This document shows positions 52,975 through 62,373 of a DNA stretch of 64,000 nt, piece after piece (the stretch's first letter is position 1; every line of letters begins with the position of its first letter). Origin of the DNA: an uncultured Ruminiclostridium sp. (GTDB lineage Bacteria > Bacillota > Clostridia > Oscillospirales > Ruminococcaceae); contig CALXBK010000007.1 of NCBI GenBank assembly GCA_944386545.1, forward strand, positions 17,083-81,082. The letters run 5' to 3'. The notes beneath the pieces are model-generated. The model was not told where the DNA came from. It saw only the letters and a list, made by a program, of their open reading frames with translations, and did no database searches. A program made the position numbers and the translations under genes.

Positions 52975-53349
52975 ATGAATAAAAAATCGTCAGGTACGGG
53001 CGCAAGTCTTAAAATATCAAATGAAGTGCTGGTTAAGATTGCCGAGGTTGCGGCAACCGAGATAAGAGGCGTTGCTTCACAGGGCGAGCATCTCGTAGTA
53101 AGCGACAAAAGCGTTGCGAAGCTTGCGGGAAGATTTGTTCCGGTAGGCTCTCCCGTAAAGGCTGTGCTGAAAAACGATTGCGTAGAAATCAGCATTGATA
53201 TTGTGGTTTTGCAGGGCTTTAAGGCATCAGATACGGCGCAGAGCGTTCAGCAGAGCGTAAAATCCGCTGTTCAGAACATGGTAGGCGTTTCGGTTTCCAA
53301 GGTAAATGTCAGAATAACCGATATTATGCTGAACAATCCTCAGCAGTAA
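52975..53349 (+). CDS. Asp23/Gls24-family protein, YqhY-like
   Basis: A 124-residue Asp23-family protein: S-L-K-I-S-N-E-V-L-V-K-I-A-E-V-A-A-T-E-I near the start, R-G-V-A near residue 37, a strand pair with V-E-I-S-I-D-I-V-V near residue 70, and V-N-V-R-I-T-D-I at the end. Its place directly before nusB equals Bacillus yqhY, which is linked to acetyl-CoA carboxylase activity. The second paralogue in this window (19756) is YloU-like. It is the first gene of a long operon. Confidence 0.9.
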   Translation: MNKKSSGTGASLKISNEVLVKIAEVAATEIRGVASQGEHLVVSDKSVAKLAGRFVPVGSPVKAVLKNDCVEISIDIVVLQGFKASDTAQSVQQSVKSAVQNMVGVSVSKVNVRITDIMLNNPQQ

Positions 53350-53366
53350 AACAAAGGAAAGATTAA

Positions 53367-53783
53367 ATGAGTCAGAAAAAACTAACAAGACATGAGATGA
53401 GAGAAGCGGCTCTGCTGATATTGTTCCAGCTTAGGCTTAATTCTTCAACTCTTGAGGAAATTCTACAGGATAACGAAGAATCCTTTGAGCTTGCATATAA
53501 TAAAAGCTCGCTTGACCTTGTAAACGGGGTTACGGAGCATTCATCCGAGCTTGAAGATATAATTTCGGGATATTCTCCCTCAAGAAAACCCGAGCGTATT
53601 TCGTACATAAACATGACGATTATGAAGCTCGCCGTTTATGAGATGAAATACTGTCCCTCCGTTCCCAAAAAGGTAGCAATTAACGAAGCTGTTGAATTTG
53701 CAAAGGATTATTGCTCTCCCTCCGATGTGAAATTTATCAACGGAGTGCTTAATTCTTTCTATAAGGAAAACGGCGATGCCTGA
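53367..53783 (+). CDS. nusB: Transcription antitermination factor NusB
   Basis: NusB with NusE/S10 binds boxA RNA for rRNA antitermination. The 138-residue all-helical protein shows the N-terminal R-H-E-M-R-E-A-A-L-L-I-L-F-Q motif and the C-terminal P-K-K-V-A-I-N-E-A-V-E-F-A-K near residue 100. F-I-N-G-V-L-N follows near residue 125. It starts 17 bases after the Asp23 gene and overlaps xseA by 8 bases. Confidence 0.95.
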   Translation: MSQKKLTRHEMREAALLILFQLRLNSSTLEEILQDNEESFELAYNKSSLDLVNGVTEHSSELEDIISGYSPSRKPERISYINMTIMKLAVYEMKYCPSVPKKVAINEAVEFAKDYCSPSDVKFINGVLNSFYKENGDA

Positions 53784-54993
53784 TTTTTTTGCCGTTACCG
53801 TTTCGCAGGTAAACAGACGGCTTGCCATGCTTGTAAAGGGCGACAAGGCTTTAAACGACCTTTATGTTGAGGGCGAAATATCAAATTACACTCTCCATGC
53901 GGCGTCGGGACACATCTACTTCACCCTGAAGGACAGCACAGCTTCGATAAAGTGCGTAATGTTTTCAAGCTATGCCGAAAGGCTTACATTTGCTCCTCAA
54001 AGCGGGATAAGCGTAATGGTACGCGGCAAGGTCGGAGTTTACGAGCGTGACGGTGCAAATCAGATATATGTTACCGAAATTTTACCGCAGGGACAGGGTG
54101 AGCTTTACCTCGCCTTTGAAAAAGCAAAGCAGGAGCTTAAAGCGGGCGGATATTTTGAGCAAAAACGCAAAATTCCCCCACAGCCGAAAAAAATCTGCCT
54201 TATTACCTCCGAAAAGGGTGCGGCGCTTCAGGATATACTGAATATCATTTCACGCAGAAGCCCGATTACCACCGTGCTGATAATACCTGTCACGGTACAG
54301 GGAGTTACTGCCCCGCAGTCGCTGATAAACGCTCTTAACAAAGCGCAGGATACCGATTGCGATTTAATTATTATCGGCAGGGGAGGCGGCTCGGCGGACG
54401 ATTTGTCCTGCTTTAACGATGTTGACTACGCAAAAACGCTTTTTGCGAGTAAAATCCCGACAATTTCAGCAGTCGGACACGAAACGGATTTTACAATATC
54501 CGATTTTGTTGCCGATTTGCGGGCTCCCACTCCATCAGCGGCGGCAGAGCTTGCAACGGCTGTAACCTGCGAGGACTTGCTGGGTATAATAAATCAAAAG
54601 CTCGCAAGAGCATCGGATTTATTACATCAAAGGCTTGAAGGCTGTATGCAAAGACTGGATATGGTTCAAAAAAGCATAATGCTTTTAAAGCCCTCCGAAA
54701 GGCTAAACAATTACTCTGAGCGCCTTTCGCTCCTTAATTCAAAAATAACCTCTGGGGTTAAGAATAACATAGAAAAATACGATTTACAATTAACCAAAAA
54801 ATCGGAATATATTTCCGCGCTTAATCCGATAAATATATTAAACAGAGGATACAGTGCCGTATCGGGTAAGGACGGCATTATAACAAGTGTAGAAAAAGTA
54901 AAGGTCGGCGACAAGGTAAAAATAATTATGTCGGACGGTATTCTTGATGCCGAGATTACCGACAAATCGACTGAAAGGAAACTTGATTTATGA
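53776..54993 (+). CDS. xseA: Exodeoxyribonuclease VII large subunit
   Basis: Catalytic subunit of ExoVII, degrading single-stranded DNA in both directions. The 405-residue protein has the N-terminal OB fold (V-E-G-E-I-S-N-Y near residue 33, G-H-I-Y-F-T-L-K-D near residue 48), the catalytic region with G-R-G-G-G-S-A-D-D-L near residue 200 and G-H-E-T-D-F near residue 234, and a coiled coil. R-G-Y-S-A-V lies near the C-terminus. It overlaps nusB at the start and xseB by 4 bases at the end. Confidence 0.95.
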   Translation: MPDFFAVTVSQVNRRLAMLVKGDKALNDLYVEGEISNYTLHAASGHIYFTLKDSTASIKCVMFSSYAERLTFAPQSGISVMVRGKVGVYERDGANQIYVTEILPQGQGELYLAFEKAKQELKAGGYFEQKRKIPPQPKKICLITSEKGAALQDILNIISRRSPITTVLIIPVTVQGVTAPQSLINALNKAQDTDCDLIIIGRGGGSADDLSCFNDVDYAKTLFASKIPTISAVGHETDFTISDFVADLRAPTPSAAAELATAVTCEDLLGIINQKLARASDLLHQRLEGCMQRLDMVQKSIMLLKPSERLNNYSERLSLLNSKITSGVKNNIEKYDLQLTKKSEYISALNPINILNRGYSAVSGKDGIITSVEKVKVGDKVKIIMSDGILDAEITDKSTERKLDL

Positions 54994-55166
54994 GCTTTGA
55001 AGCTGCAATGAAAAGACTTGATGAAATATCGGTGCAGATGGAACAGCCCGATATTACTCTTGATGACTCCCTGAAATTCTATAAGGAAGCCGTTGAGTTA
55101 GTGGCTTTTTGCAGAAAGTATATTTCCGATGCCACGCTTACCATAATGAAGCTTGAAGAGGCTTAA
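54990..55166 (+). CDS. xseB: Exodeoxyribonuclease VII small subunit
   Basis: A 58-residue protein in the normal xseB position: its ATG overlaps the xseA stop (ATGA) after a GAAAGGAAA site. It starts M-S-F-E-A-A-M-K-R-L-D-E-I and contains L-D-D-S-L-K-F-Y-K-E-A, the XseB helical pair that binds the long coiled coil of XseA. It is slightly shorter than the usual 65-80 residues. Confidence 0.93.
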   Translation: MSFEAAMKRLDEISVQMEQPDITLDDSLKFYKEAVELVAFCRKYISDATLTIMKLEEA

Positions 55167-55208
55167 AGCCCGTTTTCGCAAGGATACAAAAGGAAGGATT
55201 ATCATAAA

Positions 55209-56117
55209 ATGGAGATAATGCCGAACGGCTTTCCGTCTTACAGCTCCGATTTTACGGAAACAATGGAATTTTACCGTATCGAAACCGAAAAAAAGTTAGA
55301 GTTGCTGTGCGGCTCGTTCTGTGAGGAAAATGATAGGTACAAATCGCTTTACGATGCGGCAGAATACAGTTTAAAGGCAGGCGGCAAGCGGATACGTCCC
55401 GTACTGACGCTTGAACTTTGCCGGGCTTATGACGGAAAATTAAGCGACGCCCTGACTGCTGCGGCGGCTATCGAGATGATACACACGTTCTCTCTTATTC
55501 ATGACGATTTGCCCTGTATGGACGATGACGATATGAGAAGGGGCAGACCGAGCTGTCACAAAGCGTTTTCCGAAGCCGGCGCACTGCTTGCGGGCGATAT
55601 GCTGATCGCAATGGCGGGAAAGGTTATCTGCGAAAGTTCGCTTGATGCTATAAAGAAAAGTGAAATGCTCTCCTGCCTTTATGACTGCACAATCGGTATG
55701 ATTGAGGGACAGACGGTGGACATAAGCGGTAATTTCACCGATATTGGCGGATTGCTCCAAATGTATTCCCTTAAAACCTCAGAGCTTCTCAAAGCGTCCT
55801 GCGTTATGGGCTGTATTGCCGCAGGAGCAGATAAAGAGGATATTTTAAAGGCTAAAGAATACGCATACAATCTCGGACTTGCATTTCAGATTGTGGATGA
55901 TATTTTAGATGTTACGTCTACCGAAGAACAGCTCGGTAAGCCTGTCGGAAGCGACGAGGAGCAGAATAAGATAACAAGCGTTACGCTTCTGGGCATTGAT
56001 GGCGCGAGGGCATTAGCGGCAGAGTTTACCGAAAAAGCCGAAAACATTCTTTGTGAAATGAAAAACAGCAGTTTTCTTTTACAGCTGACGGATTTATTAC
56101 TGAAAAGAAAAAAATAG
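55209..56117 (+). CDS. ispA: Farnesyl/geranyl diphosphate synthase (polyprenyl synthetase)
   Basis: Trans-prenyltransferase condensing IPP with allylic diphosphates to give farnesyl diphosphate for undecaprenyl and quinone synthesis. The 302-residue protein has G-G-K-R-I-R-P near residue 58, the first aspartate-rich motif D-D-L-P-C-M-D-D-D-D near residue 98, and the second F-Q-I-V-D-D-I-L-D near residue 227. It sits between xseB and dxs as in Bacillus (yqiD). Start codon at 55209; an alternative ATG lies 9 bases later. Confidence 0.94.
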   Translation: MEIMPNGFPSYSSDFTETMEFYRIETEKKLELLCGSFCEENDRYKSLYDAAEYSLKAGGKRIRPVLTLELCRAYDGKLSDALTAAAAIEMIHTFSLIHDDLPCMDDDDMRRGRPSCHKAFSEAGALLAGDMLIAMAGKVICESSLDAIKKSEMLSCLYDCTIGMIEGQTVDISGNFTDIGGLLQMYSLKTSELLKASCVMGCIAAGADKEDILKAKEYAYNLGLAFQIVDDILDVTSTEEQLGKPVGSDEEQNKITSVTLLGIDGARALAAEFTEKAENILCEMKNSSFLLQLTDLLLKRKK

Positions 56118-56157
56118 CACAGAAAGAAAAACCCGGTTATACGAGGTAGTATCAGAT

Positions 56158-56661
56158 ATGAGAACCGATCAAATCAATGTAATACTTTTTGTTGCGCTTA
56201 TGAGCTGGGTTTCGGCTCAGCTTATAAAAACGCTTATTCATACAATAAAGACAAAGCAATTCAAAGCAGAAAGGCTGACAGGCTCGGGCGGTATGCCGTC
56301 TGCACATTCTGCGACAGTATGCTCTACCGCGGTTATTACCTGCCGTGTTTGCGGAGTAAATTCGGCTGAGTTTGCCCTTGCGATGATACTTGCTCTTGTT
56401 GTAATGTATGACGCTATGGGTGTGCGACGCTCTGCGGGGCTTCAGGCGAAGGAGATAAACAGGCTCAGACGTGTTGTAAACGAGCTTGACGAGGAATTTA
56501 TGGACCGATTTGACGATAAGGTGGAGGAAATAGAGGAGCGCGAGCCCGAAGAAATGAAGGATCTCAAGGAGTTTCTCGGTCATACTCCGCTTGAGGTGCT
56601 TTGCGGTGCATTGCTCGGAATAATTATCGCTATGGCTGTTCCCATTACGGTTGTACAGTAA
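56158..56661 (+). CDS. Divergent PAP2-family membrane protein (DUF212, YuiD-like)
   Basis: A 167-residue membrane protein with G-S-G-G-M-P-S-A-H-S-A near residue 43 and Y-D-A-M-G-V-R-R-S-A-G near residue 84, the reduced phosphatase-like motifs of the DUF212/YuiD group. Hydrophobic segments lie at about 6-24, 55-90 and 146-165, with an acidic cytoplasmic loop (about 105-140). It is interposed between ispA and dxs, so a role in polyprenyl phosphate or lipid phosphate metabolism is conceivable, but this is inference from context. Confidence 0.85.
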   Translation: MRTDQINVILFVALMSWVSAQLIKTLIHTIKTKQFKAERLTGSGGMPSAHSATVCSTAVITCRVCGVNSAEFALAMILALVVMYDAMGVRRSAGLQAKEINRLRRVVNELDEEFMDRFDDKVEEIEEREPEEMKDLKEFLGHTPLEVLCGALLGIIIAMAVPITVVQ

Positions 56662-56729
56662 TGTATTTATTTTAGTAATAATTTTTTGTTAATGAGTACA
56701 TATTTTGTTTTTATTTAGGAGAATGTGCA

Positions 56730-58523
56730 TTGATACTCAAAAATGATATTTCGCCTGAATATATCAAATCTCTTAACGTTGAGCAAAAACGCAGGCTATG
56801 CTACGAAATAAGACAGCTTTTGGTTAAGACCGTTACCGATAACGGGGGACATCTTGCCTCCAACCTCGGAACGGTTGAGCTTATTGTTGCAATGCACGCC
56901 GTGTTTGACTCTCCGCAAGATAAGTTTGTGTTTGATGTAGGTCATCAGGCGTACACTCATAAAATCATAACAGGCAGAGCCGCTAAAATGAATACCCTGC
57001 GTAAAGAGGGCGGCGTGTCGGGCTTTCCGAAAAACGCTGAATCCGAGCATGACGCTTTTATAGGCGGACACAGCAGTATTTCGGTATCTGCGGCGCTCGG
57101 AATAGCAAGGGGCATGAAGCTTAAAGGTGACGAACACAGTGTAGTTGCGGTTATAGGCGATGGTGCGCTGACAGGCGGAGAAGCCTATGAGGGCATGAAT
57201 AATGCGGGAAAGAGCAGCTGCAATCTCATTATTGTTCTTAATGAAAACGAAATGTCCATATCCAAAAACACAGGTGCGCTTGCATTATACCTTGCCCAAA
57301 TTCGCTCTACCAGAAAATATTACAGCACCAAAAAGAATATTGAAAAGGCTCTTAACAGCACTCCCGTTATCGGAAAGAGCATAGGAAACGTTGTAAAAAG
57401 CACAAAAAGCCTTATCAAATACGCTATTTATCAAAGCAATCTGTTTGAAAATTTTGGTTTTAAATATCTCGGACCTATTGACGGACATAATCTTGAGGAG
57501 TTGACAGAGGCGCTGGGCGTTGCAAAAATGATGCACCGTCCCTGTCTTGTTCACGTTTACACCAAAAAGGGCAAGGGCTATGCTCCTGCCGAAAATAATT
57601 CGGGCGAGTATCACGGACTTTCCCCGAAAAGCTCCGCCGTGCAAAACGGTGTTACCTTTACCGAAAAATTCGGGCAGACTCTTCTTGGAATAGGAAAAGA
57701 GGATAAAAATATCTTTGCGGTAACAGCCGCCATGAAATACGCAACGGGACTTCATTATTTTGCAAAGGCTTTTCCCGACCGTTTTTGCGATGTAGGTATT
57801 GCCGAGCCTCACGCCGTGACGTTTTGTGCAGGACTTGCTACGCAGGGGTTTATTCCTGTTTTTGCGGTGTATTCATCCTTTCTGCAAAGGTGTTATGACC
57901 AGCTCATACACGACTGCTCAATAGAAAGGCGGCATATTGTTATTGCGATAGACAGGGCGGGCTTTGTCGGTGAGGACGGTGAAACGCATCAGGGACTGTT
58001 TGACGTTTCCATGCTTACCGCCGTGCCGGGGGCTTCTGTTTATTCTCCCTGCTCCCTGTCGGAGCTTTCTGCCTGTCTTAAAAAAGCAGTATATCTTGAA
58101 AATGGCGTTGCGGCGGTGAGATACCCCAAAGGGGTTGAATTATCCTCCTTCGATGATGATTATGCGGATTTCAGACATATAAAAAACGGGCATAAAAGGC
58201 TTATTTTCACATACGGACGAATTACCTCGCACGCGATGAAATTAAGCGACAGAGCCGATATTTTACAGGCAATAAAGATTTTCCCCATATCCGAAAAAAT
58301 AGTAGAAATTTGCCTTAGGTACGATGAAATTTTCTTCTTTGAGGAGGGAATTAAAAGCGGTGGTATAAGCGAAAAGCTGACCTCTATGCTGATTACGGCG
58401 GGGTATAAGGGTAATGTTACCGTTACCGCCGCAGAAAAAATACCGCCCCATGCCGCCGTAAGCCGTCAGCTTGCAAATGCGGGGCTTGACTATGAGGGCA
58501 TGAAGGCTATCCTCGGAGAGTAA
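56730..58523 (+). CDS. dxs: 1-deoxy-D-xylulose-5-phosphate synthase
   Basis: Thiamine-diphosphate enzyme joining pyruvate and glyceraldehyde-3-phosphate, the first step of the MEP pathway. The 597-residue protein shows G-H-L-A-S-N-L-G near residue 31, the ThDP motif G-D-G-A-L-T-G-G...N-N-A-G near residues 141-156, and G-I-A-E-P-H near residue 352. G-F-V-G-E-D-G-E-T-H-Q-G follows near residue 411. It is slightly shorter than the usual 620-640. TTG start with TAGGAGAA upstream. Confidence 0.95.
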   Translation: MILKNDISPEYIKSLNVEQKRRLCYEIRQLLVKTVTDNGGHLASNLGTVELIVAMHAVFDSPQDKFVFDVGHQAYTHKIITGRAAKMNTLRKEGGVSGFPKNAESEHDAFIGGHSSISVSAALGIARGMKLKGDEHSVVAVIGDGALTGGEAYEGMNNAGKSSCNLIIVLNENEMSISKNTGALALYLAQIRSTRKYYSTKKNIEKALNSTPVIGKSIGNVVKSTKSLIKYAIYQSNLFENFGFKYLGPIDGHNLEELTEALGVAKMMHRPCLVHVYTKKGKGYAPAENNSGEYHGLSPKSSAVQNGVTFTEKFGQTLLGIGKEDKNIFAVTAAMKYATGLHYFAKAFPDRFCDVGIAEPHAVTFCAGLATQGFIPVFAVYSSFLQRCYDQLIHDCSIERRHIVIAIDRAGFVGEDGETHQGLFDVSMLTAVPGASVYSPCSLSELSACLKKAVYLENGVAAVRYPKGVELSSFDDDYADFRHIKNGHKRLIFTYGRITSHAMKLSDRADILQAIKIFPISEKIVEICLRYDEIFFFEEGIKSGGISEKLTSMLITAGYKGNVTVTAAEKIPPHAAVSRQLANAGLDYEGMKAILGE

Positions 58524-58526
58524 TTT

Positions 58527-59273
58527 ATGCAGTTAAGACTTGACAGCTATCTTTTTACATCAAAAAAGGTAAAAAGCAGAACGTTTGCCGCCGAAATTAT
58601 AAAAAACGGCGGCGTTACTGTGAACGGTACGGTATGCACAAAGCCTTCGTTTGCAGTCAGCGAGGCTGACGATATAGTTATTACGGCAGATAAGCCGAAG
58701 TTTGTGGGCAGGGGCGGCTTAAAGCTTGAAGCCGCGCTTTTGCATTATGGTATCTCCCTTGAAAATAAGGTTTGCATAGATGTCGGAGCTTCAACGGGCG
58801 GCTTTACCGATTGTATGCTTCAAAGCGGGGCTAAGATGGTTTACGCCGTCGATGTAGGCGTAAATCAGCTTGACGATAGTCTTAAAAATGACAGCAGGGT
58901 TATCTCCCTTGAGAAAACCGACATACGAAATGCCGAAGATTTGCTTTCTAAGGCGGATTTTATCTGCGTCGATGTTTCTTTTATTTCGTTAAAGCTTGTT
59001 TTGCCGAGTGTTTTTTCTCTGCTTTTGCCGTTGGGCGGATGTGTTGCGCTTATAAAGCCGCAGTTTGAGGCAGGTAAAGCCAATTTAAATAAAAAAGGCG
59101 TTGTTAAGGACGAGAAGATAAGGCGTAAGGTTTGCAAAGATATTTCGGATTTTGCCGCTTCTCTCGGATTTATTTGCGGCGATGTTATCACCTCTCCGAT
59201 AAAGGGCGGAGAGGGTAATGAGGAATATCTTATATTTTTACAAAAGCCGAAAGCGGGTGAAAAAAGTATATGA
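58527..59273 (+). CDS. tlyA: TlyA-family rRNA 2'-O-methyltransferase/hemolysin-like (YqxC)
   Basis: A 248-residue protein with an N-terminal S4 RNA-binding domain (about 1-60: R-L-D-S-Y-L and G-G-V-T-V-N-G) and a C-terminal FtsJ-like Rossmann methyltransferase. The SAM site is D-V-G-A-S-T-G-G-F near residue 89. Other key residues lie in Y-A-V-D-V-G near residue 109, D-V-S-F-I-S near residue 147 and L-I-K-P-Q-F-E near residue 175. TlyA 2'-O-methylates rRNA; hemolysin is a historical name. It is 3 bases after dxs and overlaps nadK by 4. Confidence 0.93.
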   Translation: MQLRLDSYLFTSKKVKSRTFAAEIIKNGGVTVNGTVCTKPSFAVSEADDIVITADKPKFVGRGGLKLEAALLHYGISLENKVCIDVGASTGGFTDCMLQSGAKMVYAVDVGVNQLDDSLKNDSRVISLEKTDIRNAEDLLSKADFICVDVSFISLKLVLPSVFSLLLPLGGCVALIKPQFEAGKANLNKKGVVKDEKIRRKVCKDISDFAASLGFICGDVITSPIKGGEGNEEYLIFLQKPKAGEKSI

Positions 59274-60115
59274 AGGTTTTTATTTGCGCCAACCCCGGAA
59301 AAACCAACAGCAGTGAAGCGGTTGCCGTTGCCTCCGATAAGCTTATCGGTATAGGCTATACTCCGATGTTAAGCCGAGAGCAGAAACATTATTTTGACTT
59401 TGGCGGCGTTGTTTACGGAGAAACCGACGAGCTTTTGAAGCAGTGCAATCTGATTATGACAATAGGCGGCGACGGTACGATTTTAAAATGGGGCAGAAAA
59501 GCGGCGCTTGCAAATAAGCCGCTTCTCGGTATAAATACGGGTAGGCTGGGCTTTATGACCTCGCTTGAAAATAATGAGCTTGATATGCTCGACAGGCTCG
59601 CCACAGGCAATTACACAGTCAGCAGAAGAATGCTGGTTGACGTGATTTTTGAAAGCGGCGATATTTACAACGTTATTAACGATGTCGTATTCAGCAGAGG
59701 AAGAAATTCAAAGCTGCCCGAATTTATAGTATCCTCAAATCGGAACGAGGCGGTAAGAATACGCGCGGATGGAATTATTTTCAGCACTCCGACAGGCTCG
59801 ACCGCATATTCTCTTTCGGCAGGCGGCCCTATTGTCGCTCCGGATGTGCAATGTATAGAGTTTACTCCTCTTTGCGCACATTCCCTTTTCGGCAGACCTA
59901 TGATATTCTCTTCCGACTCCGAGATAGAAGTAAGCTACAACGGCTATGAATGCTGTAACGTATCGCTCAGCGTAGATGGAGATGACGAAATTGACTTTTT
60001 CGAGGGGGAAACGGTAAAGATAAGAAAATCCTCGCTTTACCTTACCCTGATTGATATAAACGGAAGCAGCTTTTATAAAGCGGTGCATAATAAGCTTATG
60101 CGTCCGCTTAAATAA
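59270..60115 (+). CDS. nadK: NAD kinase
   Basis: Phosphorylates NAD to NADP. The 281-residue protein contains the G-G-D-G-T motif near residue 65, G-I-N-T-G-R-L-G-F near residue 84, and the N-D-V-V region near residue 126. T-P-T-G-S-T-A-Y near residue 173 binds nucleotide. It overlaps tlyA by 4 bases and is 11 bases from argR, the order seen across Firmicutes. Confidence 0.95.
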   Translation: MKVFICANPGKTNSSEAVAVASDKLIGIGYTPMLSREQKHYFDFGGVVYGETDELLKQCNLIMTIGGDGTILKWGRKAALANKPLLGINTGRLGFMTSLENNELDMLDRLATGNYTVSRRMLVDVIFESGDIYNVINDVVFSRGRNSKLPEFIVSSNRNEAVRIRADGIIFSTPTGSTAYSLSAGGPIVAPDVQCIEFTPLCAHSLFGRPMIFSSDSEIEVSYNGYECCNVSLSVDGDDEIDFFEGETVKIRKSSLYLTLIDINGSSFYKAVHNKLMRPLK

Positions 60116-60126
60116 CAGAGGTTTTT

Positions 60127-60564
60127 ATGAAAAAGAAAAGACAAGCTGAAATACTGAGGCTTATTTCTCTGTACGATGTTGAAACCCAGGAAATGCTTCA
60201 GAGCCTATTAAAGCAAAGTGGCTACAATGTCACTCAGGCTACCGTATCAAGAGATATAAACGAGCTTAATATCGAAAAGTGCCTCGGTGAAAACGGCGTT
60301 GTGTGCTATGCTAAAGCGAGCAGAATACACACGGTAAGATTTCACAATATCATTTCCGAGGCGGTAGTGTCGATTGATTATGCTATGAATATCGTTTCCG
60401 TAAAGTGCCATTCGGGACTTGCAAACGCCGCTTGTGCTGGACTTGACGCAATGAATTTATCCTATGTCGTCGGAACGATAGCAGGTGACGATACAATTTT
60501 TGTACTTACAAGGACCGAGCATGACGCGGCTATGCTTTGCAGACAGCTTAAAGAAATGTTGTAG
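60127..60564 (+). CDS. argR: Arginine repressor ArgR
   Basis: Hexameric arginine-responsive repressor of arginine synthesis and activator of its breakdown. The 145-residue protein has an N-terminal winged helix (Q-A-E-I-L-R-L-I then T-Q-A-T-V-S-R-D-I-N-E-L near residue 40). The C-terminal arginine-binding domain has G-T-I-A-G-D-D-T near residue 118, where the D-D pair contacts arginine. The usual position between nadK and recN supports it. Confidence 0.95.
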   Translation: MKKKRQAEILRLISLYDVETQEMLQSLLKQSGYNVTQATVSRDINELNIEKCLGENGVVCYAKASRIHTVRFHNIISEAVVSIDYAMNIVSVKCHSGLANAACAGLDAMNLSYVVGTIAGDDTIFVLTRTEHDAAMLCRQLKEML

Positions 60565-60578
60565 GGAGGTTTTGCGCT

Positions 60579-62252
60579 TTGCTAAAGGAGCTATCAATTG
60601 AAAATCTTGCGGTTATCGAAAAAGCGTCCATAACCTTCGGCGACAAATTGAATGTCTTTACGGGTGAAACGGGTGCGGGTAAGAGCATTCTGATAGGCGG
60701 AATAAACGCAATCCTCGGCGGCAGGGTAACTAAGGACATTGTCCGCTTTGGTGCACAAAAAGCCGTTATAACGGGACTTTTTGACGATTTGCCCGACTCG
60801 GTTTTGCAAAAGCTGTCGGATTACGGCTTTTCCTGTGAGGATGAAGTCATGCTACAACGTGAAATTACCGCAGAGGGCAAAAGCACTGCAAGGATAAACG
60901 GCAGAGCGACCACTGTGCTTGTGCTTCGCGAAATAGCCTGCGAGCTTATCGGCATACACGGTCAGCACGACAACAGGCTTATAATGAGCAACGACTACCA
61001 GCGTGAAATTTTAGACGAGTACGCTAAAAACAGCGAGCTTCTGAATGAATATCAGACCGCCTTCAAGGAATTTTCCTCGCTTTCAAGGAAAATTAAGGAG
61101 CTTAATCAGAAAAACGAGAACGATACAGAAAGAGCCGAGCTGCTAAGAGAACGTATAGAGGAGCTTGATTCTTTAAATTTTTCACAGAACGAGGAGGAGC
61201 TTATCAATCAAAAGCTTGATGAGCTTCGCAATGCGGAATTTTTGTCGGACAGGCTTTATACTGCCTTTAATGCAATGACGGGCGACGATGAAACGAAGGG
61301 CGCCTGCTCGCTTGTAAGCGATACCATAAACAGCTTAAATCCGCTGTGTGAGCTGAAGCCTGAGCTTGGAGGCATTGTTGACAGATTATCCGATTTACTC
61401 GGAGAAATGGAGGACTTGCGAAGCGAAATTGCTATACGCCTTCCCGATGATTCCGCCGATACAGCCTCGGAAATTCTCCGCTGTGAAGAACGGCTGAGCG
61501 ATGTTTTAAGGCTTAAAAGAAAGTACCGCGCAGATTTGCCCGAGATACTTAAAAGAGCGGAGCAATGGAGAGCCGAGCTTTATGAGCTTGACAATGCGGA
61601 CGATATATCCGAAACGCTGGCAGAGCAAAAGCATTTTGCCGCCGAAAAGGTAAAGCAGCTTGCCGCACAGCTCACCGAGAGCAGAAAAAACGCCGCAAAA
61701 CAGCTTGTTGAGAGTATATCCCGTGAGCTTGCCTTTCTTGATATGCCTGATATACGCATTACCTTTGATATACAGGCAGGTAAGGTAACACTTTCGGGAA
61801 TGGACGATGTTGAGATACTTCTTTCCGTCAATAAGGGCGAGGAATTAAAGCCGCTGGGCAAAATCGCTTCGGGCGGTGAGCTTTCAAGAATTATGCTTGC
61901 CGTGAAGAATGTACTTGCCGACGCCGATAGGGTAAACACCATGATTTTTGATGAAATTGACACGGGTATAAGCGGCAGGGCGGCGGCAAAGGTCGGAATT
62001 AAGCTGCACGAAACCGCCCGCAAACGGCAAATTCTCTGTGTTACGCATTTAGCGCAGATTGCGGCGGCGGCAGATACACAGCTTCTTATTAAGAAAACAA
62101 GCGATGAAAGCCGCACCTATACAGCCGTAACAACGCTTGATTTCGAGGGCAGAAAGCGTGAAATCGCAAGGATTATTTCGGGTGATGAAAACGATGAAAT
62201 TTCCCTTAAAAATGCGGAAATGCTGTTAAAAAGAGAAACAGCGGTAATTTAA
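60579..62252 (+). CDS. recN: DNA repair protein RecN
   Basis: SMC-like ATPase acting early in double-strand break repair. The 557-residue protein begins L-K-E-L-S-I-E-N-L-A-V-I-E and has Walker A G-E-T-G-A-G-K-S near residues 29-36. Q-loop G-Q-H-D-N-R lies near residue 128, a coiled coil at about 150-360, and ABC signature S-G-G-E-L-S-R near residue 431. Walker B is F-D-E-I-D-T-G-I-S-G near residue 457. TTG start with GGGAGGT 8 bases upstream. It ends the conserved operon; the sequence after it changes character. Confidence 0.96.
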   Translation: MLKELSIENLAVIEKASITFGDKLNVFTGETGAGKSILIGGINAILGGRVTKDIVRFGAQKAVITGLFDDLPDSVLQKLSDYGFSCEDEVMLQREITAEGKSTARINGRATTVLVLREIACELIGIHGQHDNRLIMSNDYQREILDEYAKNSELLNEYQTAFKEFSSLSRKIKELNQKNENDTERAELLRERIEELDSLNFSQNEEELINQKLDELRNAEFLSDRLYTAFNAMTGDDETKGACSLVSDTINSLNPLCELKPELGGIVDRLSDLLGEMEDLRSEIAIRLPDDSADTASEILRCEERLSDVLRLKRKYRADLPEILKRAEQWRAELYELDNADDISETLAEQKHFAAEKVKQLAAQLTESRKNAAKQLVESISRELAFLDMPDIRITFDIQAGKVTLSGMDDVEILLSVNKGEELKPLGKIASGGELSRIMLAVKNVLADADRVNTMIFDEIDTGISGRAAAKVGIKLHETARKRQILCVTHLAQIAAAADTQLLIKKTSDESRTYTAVTTLDFEGRKREIARIISGDENDEISLKNAEMLLKRETAVI

Positions 62253-62373
62253 AAAAACAAAGGAGAGCAGATAATGATGAGGTCCCATAACGAAGGTTTT
62301 GAAAACAAGTGGTAAAGACAATCGGTACGGTATATTGCAGAAAAATCTAAAACTGAATTTGGAGGAAACTTCA

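Noticed and set aside
53776..62252. DNA repair genes as a defence island
   Set aside because: xseA, xseB and recN sit in the ordinary Firmicute nusB-to-recN operon order; this is housekeeping, not accessory defence.
62274..62315. A 13-codon ORF with a good ribosome site (AAAGGAGAG) directly after recN
   Set aside because: Too short to judge; it may be a remnant of a gene cut by the mobile segment or a chance frame. No conserved pattern is visible.
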